This document shows positions 20,071 through 30,274 of a stretch of DNA of 64,000 nucleotides, one piece after another; the stretch's first letter is position 1, and every line of letters begins with the position of its first letter. The notes beneath the pieces are model-generated. The model was not told the origin of the DNA and made no database searches. It was given only the letters and a program-made list of their open reading frames with translations. The DNA comes from Bacteroidota bacterium (GTDB lineage Bacteria > Bacteroidota > Bacteroidia > B-17B0 > Aurantibacillaceae). The stretch spans positions 108,647-172,646 of the forward strand of contig JADJDM010000020.1 in the NCBI GenBank assembly GCA_016702705.1. The letters are read 5' to 3'. The position numbers and the translations under genes were made by a program.

Positions 20071-23020
20071 TTATTTTAAAATTGGTAAATTAATTGTTAC
20101 TTGTGTTCCTATCGAGTTTCCATTTTCATCGTACAAATCAATAATTTCAATGTTGGTTTCGGTTTCTTTTGATCTATTGTAATATCCAATTCTTTCTTGC
20201 GAAATAGACACTCCCATTGATTCGTGATACTTACTTTTATTTTTCTTTAATTCTTCCGAAGCTTTTCTACCAATTCCATTATCTTTTATAACGCAATTTA
20301 ATATAGTATTTGATTTTAGAGTAAAGTTAATTTGTATTTGCCCCGCTCTATCAATTAATGAATTAACACCGTGTACAATTGCATTTTCAACAATAGGTTG
20401 AATAAACATCCCCGGAATTTTTATAGCATCTAAAGCTATTTCAGGCGCAATCGTAATTTTATACTCAAAACTATTATCACATCTCATCCGCTCTAAATCG
20501 AGATAATTGTTCAGCATTTCTATTTCTTTTTTTCAAAGAAATTTTATCCGCTTTGGTGTTTTCTAATATATCCCGCATCAACTTAGAAAACTTTCCTAAA
20601 AAATAATGCGCGCTTTGCGAATCGTTTTTTAGTACAAAACTTTGTATTGAATTTAATGAATTAAAAACAAAATGTGGATTCATTTGAGAACGTAAAAATT
20701 TTGATTCCAGCTCCGCAATTTGAACTTTAATATTTGCTCTTTCTTTTTCTCTGCGCAAAATTTTCTTCAACAATAAGCCAAAAATCAAAAACACAATACA
20801 AATAGAAACAAAAATAATCGCAACCTTAAATCCCGATTTTTGCCAAAGCTTTGGTTTAATAACAATTGGAAAAGCCTTTACGAAACTTTTTTGTTTTGAG
20901 TAAGGCGACTCTGCATACACTTCAAACACATAAGCACCAGGCGGTAAGGACTCATATATTACACTCTCATTTAAAGTTGAAACCCAATTATCGGAATAAT
21001 TTTTCAAACGATAAAAATAACGCGGAAAGGTGTTAGGCTGGAAATTATTTTGTCGGAAACCAATTTCAATATCTATTCCATTTTCATATTCGAGTTGCAA
21101 ACTATCAGCAACAACTTGTTTACCTCCAACAACAACCTTAATGATATTCATCGAATTTTGCGCTCGATTAAAAATATCAGTTTCTGGATCCATAGGTAAT
21201 ACACCTTGGCTTGAAGTAATGTACATTAATCCCTTATCCTTAATTATAGAGTAGTTTTCATAATTACTCCACTCGTTACCAGAAATATTTTTGATCGCAA
21301 ATTTTCTAAAGTTATTTCTACTTTCAAAATAAATAATTGAAACGCCGCTTGCAGTAATTGCCCACAATCTATTTTTATCATCTAATAAAATACTGGAGAT
21401 ACAATCATTTAGTAAGCCATTTTTTGAATTAATATTTACTGTATCTACATTAGTACATATGGTTATTCCAGCTCCACAAGTCGTTATTGCCAAGGCGCCT
21501 TCATTTAGTTTAACAAAACCATTCGTACTTTCCTTAAAATAAACCTTACTATCAATGTGCGTAAGTATAGAGTCCTTTGATTTCCATAAACCATCGCTGC
21601 AGCCCAATAAAAATTCCGAATCATTAGGAGTAAAAACCGAAAGTACGTTTATCGCTTTTCTATTTCCTTTTTCAATGGATAGCTTCTCAACCTTATCGCT
21701 TGTTATTTTAAGCACTCCATCATAATGCAATGCGCAATAAACGGCATTCGGTGTTTTTAAAAAATAGTTTGCCCCGTTGCAAGGAAAAAGATGAGTTACT
21801 TTCAGTGTTTTCCTATTTATTTTATAAACACCTAAATTTTGACTTGAAAACAAAACATCGCCATTTAAATCTTGGATAAAAGCAACTACACTACTTTCGA
21901 TAAATTGCTGCTTTTTACTCGAGTATTCATGAATAATTTTCTCCTTTTCCTGTTCTCCTCTTACAATAAATCCAACATCTCCATTTGAATGTCCAAGAAA
22001 CAATGTATCACCTAAAAAAAACGAAGCATTAATATTACTGGTGAAATTTTCTCCCACCCTCCACTTATTATTTGATAAATATGAAACGTACGCTAATCCC
22101 TTATTTGTACAAAACCACATTCCCCCTTCCATGTCTTGCAAAAAATTGGACAATACATACTCTTTAAAATATTTTCCACTGAGCAAGCCAAAATTATCTT
22201 TATCAACTTGAGTAACGCCACCGTTTGCAAAGCCTAACCACAAGGTATTATCTATGCCTTCATAGATATGCACAATAGCATCATCAAAAACTTCGTGATG
22301 CTTCACTCCCCCCTTTCCAAACTCGAAAAGATGGTTGTCAATCGAAATAAATTCACGATTCTCGCTACTTAACGTTGTAAATAAACGATTAAATTTTTCC
22401 GACTTTATTTTATATTCCTTTTTATTTTCAAATTCAAAAACGATTAATTTTGATTTTGAATAAAGTTCGTAATCAAAAAATCCGATTACCTCTTTTCTAT
22501 CATTAGGATTGCGCAAGGGAACGCGCAGTTCCGTTGAAAAAAATTCTCTTGTTTTAATCCACTTTCCATTTCTTTTTTTATGCGTAATTGATTTAAATGG
22601 CAACACATAATCTGCAACCATTTCCGAATCGGAGATAAAATAAATCCCATATCCTTTGAGGCGATAAATATCTTTGTTGTATGATTTTATGGGTGTAATT
22701 TTCCCATCTCTATAGATACTTAACTTATTCGAATAACTTCTAACCCACAAATTGCCCCAGTTATCTTTAACTAATCCGCCTACACTCGTATTTGGCAAGC
22801 CATCCTTTATCGTTTTTGTGGTGAAATTTTTTCCATCATAAATTGTTAAACCTAGATAACTTCCTAAAATAATATTACCATTCTCGTCTTGGTCAATATC
22901 TTCAATTGCCTTAGTAGGCAAACCATCCTCTTCGGTTAACCAGTGAGTATAGTTTTCTTGTGCTACCAAAAAAACGGGTAGTAACAAAAAGAATAGAAAT
23001 ATTTTTTTAGCTAAAATCAA
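20071..23020 (-). CDS. Propeller-sensor histidine kinase of the LytS/YpdA type, one frameshift
   Basis: The main frame has a signal peptide, a long two-component-regulator propeller region (repeats such as GNIILGSYLGLTIYDGKNF and NLWVRSYSNKLSIY), a Y_Y_Y domain (YFYRLKNYSDNWVSTLNE), one membrane segment (VAIIFVSICIVFLIFGLLL) and the His-kinase motif MNPHFVFNSLNSIQSFVL with the phospho-acceptor His. Dropping one A from the run at 20526-20532 continues as KKEIEMLNNYLDLERMRC into the ATPase part, including IVENAIVHGVNSL and DNGIGR. The intact kinase would be about 980 residues. It senses an unknown signal in the periplasm and partners with the LytTR regulator. Confidence 0.9.
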
Positions 23021-23206
23021 TTTTACTATTGAAAGGTGAATTTATACCAAATATAACTAAAGATAAAAGATTCTCATGATAAGATTACAAGCAAATTTGA
23101 AAAATCAAAAATAGGATTATAAAAGCTAGTTTCACTACTATTAACTAAGCAGATTAAGTGGTTTACTAAATTGGAATTTTGAATATTTCTTAAAAGAAGG
23201 AATAAA

Positions 23207-23961
23207 CTATTGTTTACGCGGCTTCAATTGCTTTAAAAACTCAGAAGCATAAACGAAATCCAAAATTTCTTGGTTATCGGTAGTAAGAATTTCTTTTTTA
23301 CTGCCTTGCCACCACATATTTCCTTTGTATAAAAACATGATATTTTCACCTATTTCCATAACGGAGTTCATATCATGAGTAATAACAACAGTAGTCATTC
23401 CAAGGTCTTCGGTAACTTGTTTTATTAAGGCATCAATAACCAATGAAGTACGAGGGTCCAATCCAGAATTGGGCTCATCGCAAAATAAATATTTTGGTTC
23501 GTTCGAAATTGCACGAGCTAATGCCGCGCGTTTTTTCATACCTCCAGAGAGTTCAGCTGGGTACAATTTATTTCTACCTTCTAAGTTTACTTTTTTCAAA
23601 CAAAAATTTACGCGGTCTTCTTTTTCGCTTTTCGACATATCAGTAAACATATCTAAAGGGAAAGCAACATTTTGCTCAAGCGTTAATGAATCAAATAGTG
23701 CCCCACCCTGAAAAAGCATTCCAATTTCTTTTCTAACTTCTTGTTTTTCTTTTTCAGTACTAGAAGTAAATGAGCGACCATCATATAAAACATCTCCTTG
23801 ATCGGGAGTGTGTAAACCAACCATAATTTTAAGCATGGTTGTTTTCCTGAGCCACTTTCTCCAATAACTAAATTTGTTTTCCCTGTTTCAAAAACAAAGG
23901 AAATATCATTTAGTACCATACGGTCGCCAAATGCTTTATGTACATTTTTAACCTCTATCAT
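23207..23961 (-). CDS. MlaF-type ABC transporter ATP-binding protein, one frameshift
   Basis: Two overlapping frames form one ATPase. The N-terminal frame reads MIEVKNVHKAFGDRMVLNDI to GESGSGK, then goes out of phase; adding one A near 23844-23848 restores GSGKTTMLKIMVGL and the second frame. That frame holds the Q-loop (EIGMLFQGGALFDSL), signature LSGGMKKRAALARA, Walker B YLFCDEPNSGLDP and the H-loop VITHDM. The pattern fits MlaF/MkL ATPases of lipid-transport systems. It overlaps the permease gene by four bases (ATGA). No MCE-domain gene (MlaD) is seen next to it. The lesion is probably sequence error. Confidence 0.88.
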
Positions 23962-24701
23962 CCAACTAACATTAATTGAGTGATTACTAAATTCGCTATC
24001 AAAATTAAAATACTATTGTAAACCACAGATCGCGTACTTGCCTTACCAACTTCTAAAGCACCGCCTGTTGTGTAATAACCTTGGTATGCTGCAACTGAAG
24101 TAATAATAAATGCAAACACAATCGTTTTAGTTAATGAGTAATAAATATTAAAGGGAACAAAAAACGATTGGATACCAAAAATATATTCGTATGAAGAACA
24201 AGCTCCAGAAGCAACGCCCATAAGGTAACCGCCAAGTACTCCTAGGAACATACTGATTACAATTAAAAATGGATTAATAAACATTGCAGCAACAATTTTA
24301 GGTAGTATTAAATATCCTGCTGAGTTAATCCCCATAATCTCTAATGCATCTATTTGTTCAGAAATACGCATGGTTCCAATTTCGGAAGCAATATTTGAAC
24401 CTACTTTACCCGCTAAAATTAAACTTACAATAGTAGGTGAGAATTCTAGCACAATAGATTCGCGGGTTCCTAAACCAACAGCATAAAGTGGAATAAAGGG
24501 ACTTGTAAAATTGTAGGCAGATTGTATGGTAATTACACCACCCATAAAAACAGAGATGATAGCAATAAGCCCAAGCGAACCAATTCCTAAAGAATCGATT
24601 TCATAAAGTATTTGCTTATAGTAAACCGAGAATTTTTCGGGCTTCCCAAAAACTCGTTTTAAAAGTATAAAATACCTACCTATGTTAAATAACATTTTCA
24701 C
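23958..24701 (-). CDS. mlaE: MlaE-family ABC transporter permease
   Basis: The 247-residue protein has about five membrane helices and the MlaE signatures GLGTRESIVLEFSPTIVSLILAG and GKVGSNIASEIGTMRISEQI near residues 75-125, then GYLILPKIVAAMFINP. MlaE permeases move phospholipids between the membranes in complex with MlaF and MCE proteins. The gene precedes mlaF with a four-base ATGA overlap, showing translational coupling. The absence of a neighbouring MCE gene means that subunit must be encoded elsewhere. Confidence 0.92.
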   Translation of the reverse strand: MKMLFNIGRYFILLKRVFGKPEKFSVYYKQILYEIDSLGIGSLGLIAIISVFMGGVITIQSAYNFTSPFIPLYAVGLGTRESIVLEFSPTIVSLILAGKVGSNIASEIGTMRISEQIDALEIMGINSAGYLILPKIVAAMFINPFLIVISMFLGVLGGYLMGVASGACSSYEYIFGIQSFFVPFNIYYSLTKTIVFAFIITSVAAYQGYYTTGGALEVGKASTRSVVYNSILILIANLVITQLMLVG

Positions 24702-24772
24702 TGAGCGCTAATTTACGTATTTATACAGACATAGCACACCTTACATGCAGTACATTTTTGAATAAAATTCCT

Positions 24773-24780
24773 TACATTTG
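24773..24780 (+). promoter_or_regulatory. -7 promoter element before the small lipoprotein gene
   Basis: TACATTTG matches TAnnTTTG and lies four bases before the ATG of the 41-residue lipoprotein, so the transcript would be nearly leaderless or the true start may be used differently. A TTG occurs upstream at 24758 but at shorter spacing than usual. Confidence 0.4.
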
Positions 24781-24784
24781 TATT

Positions 24785-24910
24785 ATGAACAAGAAACAAT
24801 TCATAGCAATTCTACTTTTATTTGTCGTAGCCTTTACTACGCCAAGTTGTTTTTTGTTTCGTAAGAAAAATGGGTGTAACACTTGCCCTAGCTTCAAAGG
24901 TCGTCACTAA
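24785..24910 (+). CDS. Very small lipoprotein with CxxC motif
   Basis: This 41-residue ORF reads MNKKQFIAILLLFVVAFTT followed by PSC, a lipobox-like site, then FLFRKKNGCNTCPSFKGRH. A charged start, hydrophobic core and Cys at about residue 22 indicate lipidation; the mature peptide would be about 20 residues with a C-N-T-C pair that could bind metal or form a disulfide. It is preceded by a promoter element and followed 14 bases later by the membrane-protein gene on the same strand. Short lipoproteins with KKxGCxxC(P) tails occur in Bacteroidota, but no function is known to me. Confidence 0.65.
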   Translation: MNKKQFIAILLLFVVAFTTPSCFLFRKKNGCNTCPSFKGRH

Positions 24911-24924
24911 TTACTAAAATCAAT

Positions 24925-25692
24925 ATGTTTTTTGTCTATTTCTTCGCTATTTTATTCTCCGGACTTGGAACGCTAGCTGGTCTAATTGTTTTAATCATCG
25001 GTTTATCTGGTTCAAAAGCTAAAACCAGAAATATAGGTTTAATTATTTTTGGACTTAGTATTGTTATCCTTGCTACATCTATAGTACTTTCGGTTAGAGC
25101 AACTGTAAACAAAGTAAAAACTACTTTTGTTGAACCCTTTCAGAATTTAGCTGATAGTTTAAACGCGCTAAATCTTGAAGAATCATCATCTACTAACAGT
25201 TTATTAGAAGACAATAGAGATTATTTAATGAACGATACTTGTACTAATAAATACATTAAGTTATCAAAAGAAGAATCGTATAAAACCAATCCAACAACTT
25301 TAGATAGTTACTTTACTTATTTTGGCTCTAGTGAATTTTATCGTTTACCAATAATTTACCCTTTTGCAATGCACTCTTGGGATAGCAGAGATTACGGAAC
25401 ACTAGTGAACGAAGAAAACGAACCAGATATTAAATACAGCACAGGGAAAGAGGAAAATGTGATTTTTAATATTACTCATTACAATTTTGATGCAAAATAC
25501 ATTTTAATAAAATCGGCTGAAACACAAACTAGCGCTGAAAACAGCAAATACATTTACTTACTTTATGATATTGCTAAAAAAACAAGTAAAGAATTTAAAT
25601 CGGAAGCTGACTTGGTAAAAGCTGCTAAAAAAGTTGGTTATAAAGGAGAAACGGAGTTATTAAGTTTGTATGATTTCGACGCTCGTTATTAA
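24925..25692 (+). CDS. Hypothetical protein with two N-terminal membrane helices
   Basis: The 255-residue protein has two membrane segments at about residues 2-26 and 36-58 (GLGTLAGLIVLIIGL and IGLIIFGLSIVILATSIVL). The remaining 195 residues are soluble, with a Ser/Asn-rich linker and a mixed alpha/beta domain containing YPFAMHSWDSRDYGTLV. No family is recognised. It lies between the small lipoprotein and the SDR gene; the SDR start follows its stop by eight bases, suggesting one transcript. Confidence 0.6.
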   Translation: MFFVYFFAILFSGLGTLAGLIVLIIGLSGSKAKTRNIGLIIFGLSIVILATSIVLSVRATVNKVKTTFVEPFQNLADSLNALNLEESSSTNSLLEDNRDYLMNDTCTNKYIKLSKEESYKTNPTTLDSYFTYFGSSEFYRLPIIYPFAMHSWDSRDYGTLVNEENEPDIKYSTGKEENVIFNITHYNFDAKYILIKSAETQTSAENSKYIYLLYDIAKKTSKEFKSEADLVKAAKKVGYKGETELLSLYDFDARY

Positions 25693-25700
25693 TTTTATAA

Positions 25701-26498
25701 GTGAATCAATTTAGCAATAAAGTAGTTTGGATAACAGGCGCCTCTTCGGGAATTGGAGAAGCAGCTGTTTATGAGTTTGCTAAATTAGGAGCAAAAATTA
25801 TTTTATCAGCACGCCGTAAGGATGAATTGGATCGTGTTGCAAAGCAAAGCGGTTTATCTCCAGAAAATTATTTAATACTTTCATTTGACTTAATGGAAAT
25901 ACCAAGTTTTAAATCGCAGGTTGATGCTGCTATTTCAAAATTTGGAAAAATAGATTACTTGTTTAACAACGGAGGATTTTCTCAACGTAGCGAAGCATCG
26001 GCAACACCCCTTGAATTAGATAGAAAAATAATGGAGGTAAATTATTTTGCAAACATTGCTTTAGCAAAAGAAGTTTTACCGCACATGCTAAAAAACAAAA
26101 GCGGACACATTATTGTTATAAGCAGCATTGCAGGTAAGTTTGGATTTTATTTACGTTCCTCCTACTCTGCTGCTAAACACGCATTGCATGGCTTTTACGA
26201 ATCATTGCGTTTAGAGAATTACAAAAACAATATTAATGTTCTAATAGTTTGCCCAGGAAAAATAAAAACAAATATCTCTTTAAACGCTGTTACCGAAAGC
26301 GGGGCAAAACATAATCAAATGGATGAAAGCCATGTAAACAGCATGAGCCCACAAGAATGTGTATTAGAAATAATTAATGCCATTAAAACAAACAAAGAAG
26401 AAATTTTAGTTGGTGGCAAAGAATTAAAAGCTGTTTGGATGAAACGCCATTTCCCAAAATGGTTTTCGAAGATTATTAGGAAGCAAAGCCCGTATTAA
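25701..26498 (+). CDS. Short-chain dehydrogenase/reductase
   Basis: The 265-residue protein has the SDR cofactor motif TGASSGIGEA near 12-21, the NNGG motif after the central strand (DYLFNNGGFSQ), the catalytic Ser in VISSIAGKFG and the Tyr-x-x-x-Lys pair in SYSAAKHAL near 154-160. The basic residues after beta-2 (SARRKDEL) suggest NADP(H). It resembles DHRS7-like SDRs with a basic C-terminal tail (WMKRHFPKWFSKIIRK). The start is GTG at 25701, since the cofactor motif begins 11 residues later. The substrate is unknown. Confidence 0.9.
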   Translation: MNQFSNKVVWITGASSGIGEAAVYEFAKLGAKIILSARRKDELDRVAKQSGLSPENYLILSFDLMEIPSFKSQVDAAISKFGKIDYLFNNGGFSQRSEASATPLELDRKIMEVNYFANIALAKEVLPHMLKNKSGHIIVISSIAGKFGFYLRSSYSAAKHALHGFYESLRLENYKNNINVLIVCPGKIKTNISLNAVTESGAKHNQMDESHVNSMSPQECVLEIINAIKTNKEEILVGGKELKAVWMKRHFPKWFSKIIRKQSPY

Positions 26499-27187
26499 GG
26501 AAAAGGGCTTGAGAAGCTCAGCCTGACTAAGGGAAAATTTTATTTCTTAATTTATAACGATTTAAAATTTTAAATCTATACATGTTATAATTTCTTACAA
26601 AATGTCCTGCATTATCATCTTTTTATATTGAAATACTTTCTTAAAAGAAAGTAATTTTATCATTTGAAAAACCTAGAGGCTATTAGGTTTTATAGTTTAT
26701 CCCAAAAGGGTTTTACAATTCTGTTGATTGCCCATTTTAAACAAGATATTCGGGTACTTTTAAACTCTGCTTCAACAAACGCTTTATCAACTGTCAGTTG
26801 AAACGCCAAAAAACCAATAAGTGAACAGCTTAGAAGATTTGAGGAAACAACTAATTACTCCATAAGTACGTTTTAGCTTTCCTATTAATCTATAATAGGA
26901 AGGTAGTTCATCATAACTTTTTGCAGAAGAAACATATATAACATGCTTAGTTTTTAAATTTCACTTTTCAATAATCCCCAAATGACAGATACTAGTATTG
27001 CCGGTCTTTTCTGTAAATCCAGAAGAAATTCTTTCTGCATAACTATTTATGACTCTTTAAAATCAGGCTGTAATTGCACCCAAAATACAAACTTTATTTC
27101 TGCACCAAAATCAATTAGATAAAAAACAAACACAGATCAACTAATAATACCAGTTTGATATTGATTTTGCTTCAAAATTCTTAAAAC
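26499..27187. other. 689-base intergenic region without an intact gene
   Basis: No frame of useful length is open on either strand. On the minus strand, roughly 26700-27110, consecutive fragments read like coding sequence in shifting frames: FGAEIKFVFWVQLQPD, ISSGFTEKTGNTSICHLGI, SYDELPSYYRLIGKLKRTYG and then VDKAFVEAEFKSTRISCLKW. They are separated by stops and frame changes. This may be a decayed gene, or an uncorrected one. I do not recognise a family. A perfect palindrome-like TCAACTGTCAGTTGA lies at 26787-26801. Confidence 0.45.
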
Positions 27188-28156
27188 CTAAAATCCCAAT
27201 TTCCCTCGAACTCTTTGCAAAACATCAGAAGCAATTGCTCTAGCTTTGTCTTCGCCTTTTTTAAGTTCGGCATCTAACATCACTCTATCGCTCATATATC
27301 TATCGTAATCGTTACGGGCTGTTCCAAATTTTTCTAATATCAATTGCAATAAGGCTGTTTTTGCATGACCGTAACCGTAATTACCTGCCAAATAATTTGC
27401 ACGCATTTGCTCTAACTGGTCGGCATTAGCAAGCAATTGATATAACTTAAACACATTACAAGTTGCTGGGTCTTTTGGTTCTTCTAATGTTTTTGCATCT
27501 GTTACAATACTCATTACTACTCTCTTCAATTCCCTCTCAGGAAGAAAAATATTAATGAAATTGCCGTATGACTTACTCATTTTTTGTCCGTCGGTACCAG
27601 GCACAATCATTACTTGTTCATCTACTTTTACTTGAGGCACAACAAATGTTTCTCCGTATGTATTGTTAAATTTCTCTGCAATGTCGCGTGTAATTTCTAA
27701 GTGTTGTACTTGGTCTTTACCAACAGGTACAAACTCCGCATCGTACAATAAAATATCAGCAGCCATTAAAACAGGGTAGGTAAATAATCCTGCATTTACA
27801 TCACTTAATCTATCGGATTTATCTTTAAACGAATGTGCGTTTGCCAACATTGGAAATGGCGTAAAACAGTTTAAATACCAAGTTAACTCGCACACTTCGG
27901 GCACGTCGCTTTGACGATACAATAAATTCTTTTCTACATCAAAACCCAAAGCTAACCAAGCTGCGGCAACCGAGTAAGTACTATTACGACGGAACTCTGC
28001 ATCTTTAATTGTTGTTAGCGAATGTAAATCAGCAATAAAAAAAAGACAATTGTTTTTTTGGTCCTTGCTCATTTCGATAGCAGGAAGCATAGCTCCTAAA
28101 ATATTACCTAAATGTGGGATATTAGTACTTTGAATACCAGTTAAAATACGTGACAT
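27188..28156 (-). CDS. trpS: Tryptophan-tRNA ligase
   Basis: The 322-residue protein starts MSRILTGIQSTNIPHLGNIL, with the class I HIGH-type motif PHLGN at about residues 14-18, and contains PVGKDQVQHLEITRDIAEKFN near 145 and KMSKSYGNFI near 195, the KMSKS loop. The length matches bacterial TrpRS. It charges tRNA-Trp with tryptophan. The adjoining gap upstream is a short AT-rich stretch of AATTAAAAA repeats; no tryptophan-dependent attenuator is evident. Confidence 0.95.
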   Translation of the reverse strand: MSRILTGIQSTNIPHLGNILGAMLPAIEMSKDQKNNCLFFIADLHSLTTIKDAEFRRNSTYSVAAAWLALGFDVEKNLLYRQSDVPEVCELTWYLNCFTPFPMLANAHSFKDKSDRLSDVNAGLFTYPVLMAADILLYDAEFVPVGKDQVQHLEITRDIAEKFNNTYGETFVVPQVKVDEQVMIVPGTDGQKMSKSYGNFINIFLPERELKRVVMSIVTDAKTLEEPKDPATCNVFKLYQLLANADQLEQMRANYLAGNYGYGHAKTALLQLILEKFGTARNDYDRYMSDRVMLDAELKKGEDKARAIASDVLQRVRGKLGF

Positions 28157-28200
28157 GAAATAAATTAAAAATTAAAAATTGAGAATTAAAAATCGGGAAA

Positions 28201-30222
28201 TTATTTCGGTTGCACTGGAATAATTCCTTGTTTTTCTAACTCTTCTAAATAAACTCTTTTTCCGTTATAAATAGCAGTAACGAAGGCGTCCGATTGCCCT
28301 GCTGCCCTAACCTTAGCGCAATGCGTGTTTGCTTCATTCAAAGAATTAAATTCTCCACCAATAGTAAAACGTGCAATACCATCAATTACATTTTTATCCA
28401 CTTTACCTAAATGTTTAATTTTACTATAATCATAATTTTCAGGCATGGTGTAAGCAGCAATTTGCACTTTAAAAATTAAACCAGTAGTTGTTTCGTTACC
28501 TGTTTTATTTTTATTTTGATTTAAATCGTTTTCGTTTACATCTGGTAATTTAGATGGATCGGCTTTTAAATCTTTTATTGCATTACTTTTTACGGCAACA
28601 TCTTTAATAGTATCAGCTTTTGTTGTAGAAAAATTAATATCAACTATTCTTTCTTCATAAGCTTTTATGGTAGTTAAATCAATTGTTCTCACCTGATCTT
28701 GTTGACCTTCATATTTAAAAGTAACATTGTACTTTGAACCGCCAGGTAAATTAACTAAGTACTTTCCTGTAGCCACATTTGAATTTAAGAATGTGTAATT
28801 TTCAGTTCTACCTTCTATATCAATACTTACTTTTCCTTCAACAGGAACATTATCTAAAGTAATAGTTCCTTTAAGCAAAGCTAGATAAGGGCTTAAACCA
28901 ACCAAGCCTGGATACACGCGGTAAATATCTTGTAAGCCACTACCACCATCTTTCCCTGAAGAGTAATAACCATATTCACCACTTGCAGTTAACACATAAT
29001 AAATATCATCATCGGGTGAATTAATTGGGTAACCCATATTCTCAGGTATTGTCCAAGCAGAGTCGGCAGGATTGTAAACAGTACGGAAGATGTCATAACC
29101 ACCCATACTGCTTTTTCCTTTACTGCTATATACTAAAATTCTTCCGTCAGGATGGATAAAAGGACCATCTTCATCATAAGCAGTATTTATTTTTTCGCCC
29201 ATATTAATTGCCGAACCCCAAGAACCATCCGCTTGCAAAATAGATTTATAAATGTCCTTTCCTCCAAAACCACCTTTTCGTTCGCTTGAAAAATAAAGTG
29301 TTTTACCATCAGCAGATAAAGAACAACTTCCTTCCCAAGATGGTGAGTTTACATCTCCAATCAAACGCTCAGGTATCGACCAATCTCTTCCTGATAATAA
29401 ACTTAAGTATAAATCACCACCATTTGTTCCATCATCTTTGTAAATAAAAAGTTTTTGTCCGTCAGATGATAAAGCCACTGCCGCATCATTAGAACTTGAA
29501 TTGATTGTTGGACCAATATCTTTTGGTTCAGAAAAATTATCAGTACTATCTCTGTATGAAATGTAAACATCTTCATAATAAAAACCATAAGGATCTGGTT
29601 GATTATATACATTTTGCAAACCGCCAATACTCTTTTTACCACGATAGGTATAAATCATTACCGATTCATCCGAAGAAATAACTGGAACATATTCTGAAGC
29701 TTCCGTATTAATAGGACCTCCAATGTTAGTTAGCTTTGCAGGAAGAGGGTGTGCAACTAACTTTTTACCAATATCACAATAATGTAACAATAAATCTATT
29801 TGTTCTTGTTTTTTTGCTTCTATTTTTTTCACTTTCTTTTTATACAATTCCAACAATGCCAAGGCCTCATCGAATTTATAATTAAGGTGATTTGCCTTTG
29901 CTAAATCCAATTCTATTTCCGCTGTCTTTTTGTTTTTTTCATAAACTTCGCTTAGCAAGCGTAATGCATCGTCATGCTTATCACTACGATACAATCCACA
30001 AAGGCCAGTAACATATTTAAGATACAATTCTTTTGGATGATTATGCAAAAGAGCGTCATACATCGGTAAAGCCATAACGTAATTTCCTTCATCAAAAAGA
30101 TGCTGAGCATTTTCCATGGAGTCGCGTTCTGTTTTACGCCATTTAGAAACTTTCATTTTATCTTGTGAATATAATGATGTAACGAAAGACAAAAGAATAA
30201 TAATAAGTATGCTTCTTTTCAT
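28201..30222 (-). CDS. Secreted TPR-PD40-SPOR protein of the OmpA-associated type
   Basis: The 673-residue protein has a signal peptide (about 1-19), TPR-like helices (about 35-150), a PD40 beta-propeller region (about 180-430, with ALSSDGQKLFIYKDDG, SLSADGKTLYFSSERKGGFGG and FIHPDGRILVYSSKGKSSMGG), a carboxypeptidase-regulatory-like beta domain (ALLKGTITLDNVPVEGKV, near 450) and a C-terminal SPOR-like segment (FKVQIAAYTMPENY ... CAKVRAAGQSDAFVTAIYNG). Related Bacteroidota proteins such as PorE carry an OmpA domain at the end for peptidoglycan; here a SPOR-like domain could do that. It is probably an envelope protein; its exact job is unknown. Confidence 0.8.
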   Translation of the reverse strand: MKRSILIIILLSFVTSLYSQDKMKVSKWRKTERDSMENAQHLFDEGNYVMALPMYDALLHNHPKELYLKYVTGLCGLYRSDKHDDALRLLSEVYEKNKKTAEIELDLAKANHLNYKFDEALALLELYKKKVKKIEAKKQEQIDLLLHYCDIGKKLVAHPLPAKLTNIGGPINTEASEYVPVISSDESVMIYTYRGKKSIGGLQNVYNQPDPYGFYYEDVYISYRDSTDNFSEPKDIGPTINSSSNDAAVALSSDGQKLFIYKDDGTNGGDLYLSLLSGRDWSIPERLIGDVNSPSWEGSCSLSADGKTLYFSSERKGGFGGKDIYKSILQADGSWGSAINMGEKINTAYDEDGPFIHPDGRILVYSSKGKSSMGGYDIFRTVYNPADSAWTIPENMGYPINSPDDDIYYVLTASGEYGYYSSGKDGGSGLQDIYRVYPGLVGLSPYLALLKGTITLDNVPVEGKVSIDIEGRTENYTFLNSNVATGKYLVNLPGGSKYNVTFKYEGQQDQVRTIDLTTIKAYEERIVDINFSTTKADTIKDVAVKSNAIKDLKADPSKLPDVNENDLNQNKNKTGNETTTGLIFKVQIAAYTMPENYDYSKIKHLGKVDKNVIDGIARFTIGGEFNSLNEANTHCAKVRAAGQSDAFVTAIYNGKRVYLEELEKQGIIPVQPK

Positions 30223-30274
30223 GATAAAGCGATTTTATATCAAAGATAATAGTTTAGTATTAGTAATGAAGTAA

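Noticed and set aside
23207..24701. Complete Mla lipid-transport operon
   Set aside because: Only permease and ATPase are present; no MCE-domain (MlaD) or periplasmic binding gene adjoins.
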